Positions 56,389 to 64,000 of a stretch of 64,000 nucleotides of DNA are shown one piece after another; the first letter of the stretch is position 1, and every line of letters starts with the position of its first letter. The notes beneath the pieces are model-generated. The model was not told the origin of the DNA. It ran no database searches and worked only from the letters and a program-made list of their open reading frames with translations. Both the position numbers and the translations under genes were made by a program. The DNA is from Mycobacteroides chelonae (GTDB lineage Bacteria; Actinomycetota; Actinomycetes; Mycobacteriales; Mycobacteriaceae), in contig NZ_CP050145.1 of NCBI RefSeq assembly GCF_016767715.1, positions 1,426,001 to 1,490,000 on the forward strand, given 5' to 3'.

Positions 56389-57735
56389 ATGTCGACATTT
56401 ATCGGACAGCTCATCGGTTTCGCTGTCATCGTGTTCCTGGTGGTCAAGTTCGTGGTGCCGCCGGTACGCACGTTGATGGCCAAGCAGCAGGACGCGGTGC
56501 GTCAGCAGCTCGCTGACAGCAAGACTGCGGCGGACAAGCTGGTCGAGGCCGAGGGTGCACATGCCAAGGCCATCGAGGATGCCAAGGCCGACGCCGCCCA
56601 CATCGCGGAGGAAGCCAAGGCCGATGCTGTGCAGATCTCGAAGCAGCTGCGTGAGCAGGCCGATGCCGAGGTCGAGCGGATCAAGGTGCATGGGCAGGAG
56701 CAGATCCTGCTTCAGCGCCAGCAGCTGATCCGTCAGCTCCGCGGTGACCTCGGCGCCGAATCCGTGAACCGCGCAGGCGATCTGGTTCGTTCACACGTGA
56801 GCGACCCCGCGGCGCAGTCCGCCACTGTCGACCGGTTCCTGGATGAGCTGTCGCAGATGGCCGGCAGTATCAATACCGAACGTCGGCCGCTGGCCGCCGG
56901 TGGTGCCGGTCTGCACGCCGCCAGCCGCGAATCGCTCGCCGAGCAGGTGAAGGCCTTCCAGGCCAATGCGGTCTCCCTCGACAGCCTGACGCTCAACGCG
57001 CTGGCCGATGATCTGACTGCGGTCGCCGAGGTTCTCGTCAAGGAATTGGTGCTACGCAAGCACCTGTCCGAGCCGGTCGATGCCAGCGAGCAGGCCGCCA
57101 AGGTCGCCCTGGTCGACTCGGTGTTCGGGTCCAAGATCGGACGGCCTGCACTCGAGGTCGTGCGTGCGGCCGTGACCGCCCGCTGGTCCGCCTCCAACGA
57201 CCTGATCACCGCGATCGAACACATCGCCCGTCTCGCCTTGCTGGAGCGGGCCGAGCGTGACGGCCAGATCGATGACGTCGAGGACCAGTTGTTCCGCGTC
57301 AGTCGCATCCTGGACAACGAGCCGCAGCTGAGCACGCTGCTGGGTAACACCACCTCGCCTGCCGCCGATCGTGTGGCATTGCTGAAGAACGTGCTGGCCG
57401 GTCGGTCCAATCTGATCGTGACAAGCCTGCTCGCGCAGACCGTGCGTCTGCTGCGGGGCAAGCGCGCCGATGTCGCCGTGCTCGAGGTGGCCGAACTTGC
57501 GGTTGCCCGGCGCGACGAGTCAGTGGCACACGTGAAGTCGGCCGCACCGATCAGCGATGCACAGAGCACACGGCTTGCCCAGGTGCTCGGGCAGATTTAC
57601 GGCCGCACCATCGCGGTGCAACTGGATGTGGATCCCGAGCTGCTGGGCGGGCTCGTCGTCAACATCGGTGACGAGGAGATCGACGGCAGTCTGTCCAGCC
57701 GACTCTCGGCCGCCGCACTCCATCTGCCCAACTGA
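56389..57735 (+). CDS. atpH: ATP synthase b'-delta fusion subunit
   Basis: 448 residues. The first ~165 are a second b-type stalk with a membrane helix ([18 protein letters not shown]) and coiled coil; the rest is the delta (OSCP) domain, ending in the conserved [16 protein letters not shown]. This fusion is normal for mycobacteria, not an assembly error. It links Fo to the top of F1. Confidence 0.95.
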   Translation: MSTFIGQLIGFAVIVFLVVKFVVPPVRTLMAKQQDAVRQQLADSKTAADKLVEAEGAHAKAIEDAKADAAHIAEEAKADAVQISKQLREQADAEVERIKVHGQEQILLQRQQLIRQLRGDLGAESVNRAGDLVRSHVSDPAAQSATVDRFLDELSQMAGSINTERRPLAAGGAGLHAASRESLAEQVKAFQANAVSLDSLTLNALADDLTAVAEVLVKELVLRKHLSEPVDASEQAAKVALVDSVFGSKIGRPALEVVRAAVTARWSASNDLITAIEHIARLALLERAERDGQIDDVEDQLFRVSRILDNEPQLSTLLGNTTSPAADRVALLKNVLAGRSNLIVTSLLAQTVRLLRGKRADVAVLEVAELAVARRDESVAHVKSAAPISDAQSTRLAQVLGQIYGRTIAVQLDVDPELLGGLVVNIGDEEIDGSLSSRLSAAALHLPN

Positions 57736-57746
57736 CCATTATTTAG

Positions 57747-61813
<4,067 letters not shown>

Positions 61814-61846
61814 TTCGTCACTAGCTATCTGAAGGAGGTGCATTGA

Positions 61847-62212
<366 letters not shown>

Positions 62213-62249
62213 CAGTACCCACACGGCCAACCACTAAGGAAATACCGCT

Positions 62250-62687
62250 TTGAGCGTGACGGCGATGATCGAGATATCGGTCATCGCCGTCCTTGCTTTG
62301 GCGGTGGCTGCATTGAGCTTTCGTCTGCTCAAGTTGCGCAATGGCGGCACCGCGGCACTGCTGCGCGATGTGCCGGAGGCGGGGGAGGGCCGCTGGCGAC
62401 ACGGCGTGATGCGCTATCGCGAATCTCAGGCCGAGTTCTATCGGCTCTCCAGCGTGCGGCTCTGGCCCGATCGCCAGCTCTCGCGGCGTGAACTGGAAAT
62501 CATCGACCGGCGGATTCCGCGCGGTGACGAGTACGACATCATGACGGCAGAGATCGTGGTGCTGCAGCTGCGCGATGGTGCGCGCACCTACGAAATGGCA
62601 CTGGATCGCGGTGCGTTGACCGCATTCATGTCCTGGGTTGAGTCGCGGCCCTCACCGCGTGCGGAACGCCGCAGTCGCGAGCGTTAG
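62250..62687 (+). CDS. DUF2550 membrane-anchored protein
   Basis: 145 residues from TTG 62250; AAGG (62236-62239) is about 10 bases before it, and a GTG at 62256 would be too far. One N-terminal membrane helix then a soluble domain with RWRHGVMRYRES and LWPDRQLSRRELEI; matches Rv1312, DUF2550. Function unknown; constant place after atpC suggests a link to the operon. Its stop overlaps that of the convergent adenosyltransferase gene. Confidence 0.88.
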   Translation: MSVTAMIEISVIAVLALAVAALSFRLLKLRNGGTAALLRDVPEAGEGRWRHGVMRYRESQAEFYRLSSVRLWPDRQLSRRELEIIDRRIPRGDEYDIMTAEIVVLQLRDGARTYEMALDRGALTAFMSWVESRPSPRAERRSRER

Positions 62688-63310
62688 GCGGGCTGCGCCG
62701 GGCCGCCGGGCTTCCAGAGAGTGTCCTTACCGTCGTTGGCAACCCGCGACAGGATGAACAGCAGATCCGAGAGCCGGTTGAGGTACTTGGCGGTGAGCAC
62801 ATTGGTGCTGTCGGGATAGGCGTCGATGGCCGCCCAGGCCGACCGTTCTGCCCGACGTGCCACGGTCCGCGCCACGTGCAACAACCCGGATAGTGGGGTA
62901 CCGCCCGGCAGCACAAACGAATTCAGTTTCGGCAGATCGGCGTTGTACTGGTCGCACCAGTGCTCGAGACGGTCGATATAGGGCTGGGTGATCCGCAGCG
63001 GTGGGTACTCGGGATCGGGTACGACGGGAGTGGACAGGTCCGCGCCGGCGTCAAAGAGATCGTTCTGGATCTGCAGTAGTACCGAACCGACCGATTGGCT
63101 TGGGTTCCCGAGCACAACCGCGACGCCGATCGCGGCGTTGGCCTCGTCACAGTCGGCGTATGCGGCCAGCCGCGGATCACTCTTCGATACACGCGAGAAG
63201 TCGCTCAGACCCGTGGTTCCGTCATCTCCGGTGCGGGTATAGATGCGAGTCAGATGCACGCCGCTCGATGATCCTCGCTCACGTTGCGGGTCCGGGGCCT
63301 CATCGGTCAT
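62684..63310 (-). CDS. PduO-type cob(I)alamin adenosyltransferase
   Basis: 208 residues from the ATG at 63310; homologues start nearer [14 protein letters not shown], so GTG 63259 is an alternative. [11 protein letters not shown] is the ATP-binding motif, [20 protein letters not shown] and the [12 protein letters not shown] block follow. It makes adenosylcobalamin from cobalamin and ATP. It is divergent from murA across 33 bases and matches Rv1314c. Confidence 0.9.
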   Translation of the reverse strand: MTDEAPDPQRERGSSSGVHLTRIYTRTGDDGTTGLSDFSRVSKSDPRLAAYADCDEANAAIGVAVVLGNPSQSVGSVLLQIQNDLFDAGADLSTPVVPDPEYPPLRITQPYIDRLEHWCDQYNADLPKLNSFVLPGGTPLSGLLHVARTVARRAERSAWAAIDAYPDSTNVLTAKYLNRLSDLLFILSRVANDGKDTLWKPGGPAQPA

Positions 63311-63343
63311 GTGTCGAAACGTTACCCGGCTACGCTGTCGGGC

Positions 63344-64000
63344 GTGAGCGAGCATTTCTTGGTGACCGGCGGCGCCCGGCTTACCGGCAACGTGGCAGTA
63401 ACCGGCGCCAAGAACAGCGTGCTCAAGCTGATGGCCGCCGCTCTTCTTGCTGAGGGAACAAGCACCATCACCAACTGCCCGGACATCCTTGATGTGCCGC
63501 TGATGGCGGATGTCCTGCGGGGATTGGGCGCCACGGTGGAACTAGAGGGCGATGTTGTCAGGATCACTTCTCCCGATGAACCCAAGTACGAGGCTGATTT
63601 CGCGGCAGTGCGGCAGTTCCGGGCTTCGGTGTGTGTCTTGGGTCCCCTGGTGGGGCGCTGCCGGCGTGCCAAGGTGGCGTTACCGGGCGGAGATGCGATC
63701 GGCTCACGTCCACTCGACATGCATCAGGCGGGATTGCGACAGCTTGGAGCGGAGTGCACCATCGAACATGGGTGCGTGGTCGCCGAGGCAAAAGCGTTGC
63801 ATGGAGCTGATATTCAGCTTGAGTTCCCATCCGTGGGGGCGACCGAGAACATCTTGATGGCAGCGGTTCTCGCGGATGGCGTCACTACCATCCACAACGC
63901 CGCGCGCGAACCGGACGTGGTGGACCTGTGCACCATGCTGGTCCAGATGGGTGCCCAGATAGAGGGTGCTGGAACGTCGACGTTGACGGTGATCGGTGTT
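63344..64000 (+). CDS. murA: UDP-GlcNAc 1-carboxyvinyltransferase, cut by window edge
   Basis: 219 codons of an about 418-residue enzyme from GTG 63344, running off the right edge. [19 protein letters not shown] is the N-terminal substrate motif. The active-site loop reads [13 protein letters not shown], with Asp117 where most bacteria have the Cys that fosfomycin alkylates; this is the mycobacterial state. It adds enolpyruvate to UDP-GlcNAc, the first committed step of peptidoglycan synthesis. Confidence 0.95.
   Translation, partial: MSEHFLVTGGARLTGNVAVTGAKNSVLKLMAAALLAEGTSTITNCPDILDVPLMADVLRGLGATVELEGDVVRITSPDEPKYEADFAAVRQFRASVCVLGPLVGRCRRAKVALPGGDAIGSRPLDMHQAGLRQLGAECTIEHGCVVAEAKALHGADIQLEFPSVGATENILMAAVLADGVTTIHNAAREPDVVDLCTMLVQMGAQIEGAGTSTLTVIGV

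Noticed and set aside
56389..57735. b-delta fusion as an assembly error or frameshift product
   Set aside because: The fused AtpF/AtpH architecture is normal in mycobacteria.

Overview
The window looks like a high-GC rapidly growing mycobacterium, most likely of the Mycobacteroides (abscessus–chelonae) group. The backbone gene order follows the M. tuberculosis Rv1257c-to-Rv1315 stretch: FAD oxidase, Tap efflux pump, HIT protein, ABC exporter pair, DUF3558 lipoproteins, SixA phosphatase, SbcD/SbcC-like pair, tRNA-Arg, argS-lysA-thrA-thrC-thrB, rho, rpmE, prfA, prmC, a YrdC/Sua5 protein, wecA, the whole atp operon, a DUF2550 protein, a cobalamin adenosyltransferase and murA. Mycobacterial signatures support this: the AtpF–AtpH fusion, the gamma-subunit loop, the AtpA C-terminal extension, Asp in place of the MurA catalytic Cys, and MmpS/MmpL proteins. 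The species call is inference.

Layout. Positions 1-3048 (minus strand) hold a cut FAD oxidase, a mycofactocin-type SDR, Tap and a HIT hydrolase. Positions 3049-4192 are gene-poor and contain a decayed 13E12/DUF222 element. Positions 4193-19304 (plus strand) are a single co-directional accessory block of 13 genes with visibly lower GC than the flanks. Positions 19528-40012 are mixed backbone and accessory genes: an MscS channel, a heterodimeric ABC exporter, three lipoproteins, SixA, the SbcD/SbcC-like pair, a DszC/SfnB-like flavoenzyme, VanZ and TetR genes, two P450s, a YdcF protein, an MFS pump and small exported proteins. From 40018 to the end are conserved housekeeping operons.

The main discovery is the 4193-19304 block. 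It encodes a long acyl carrier protein, two consecutive ketosynthase/chain-length-factor pairs (each a Cys-His-His ketosynthase followed by a partner that lacks the triad), a ketoreductase, a type II thioesterase, a malonyl-CoA:ACP transacylase, a PapA-like acyltransferase, MmpS, MmpL, an MFS exporter and an HSL-type esterase. PapA, MmpS and MmpL normally accompany type I PKSs in mycobacterial surface-lipid pathways. Here the chain-building machinery is a dissociated type II system with no FadD, dehydratase or enoyl reductase nearby. The simplest model is: malonyl loading by the transacylase, elongation on the ACP by two KS/CLF heterodimers, ketoreduction, acyl transfer by the PapA-like enzyme onto an unknown acceptor, and export by MmpS/MmpL. 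The product is unknown.

The housekeeping half is densely packed. ATGA/GTGA overlaps link argS-lysA-thrA-thrC-thrB and prfA-prmC. Rho carries a long Asn/Gln/Arg/Gly-rich insert. AtpE has the ancestral bedaquiline-site residues and MurA has the fosfomycin-insensitive Asp.
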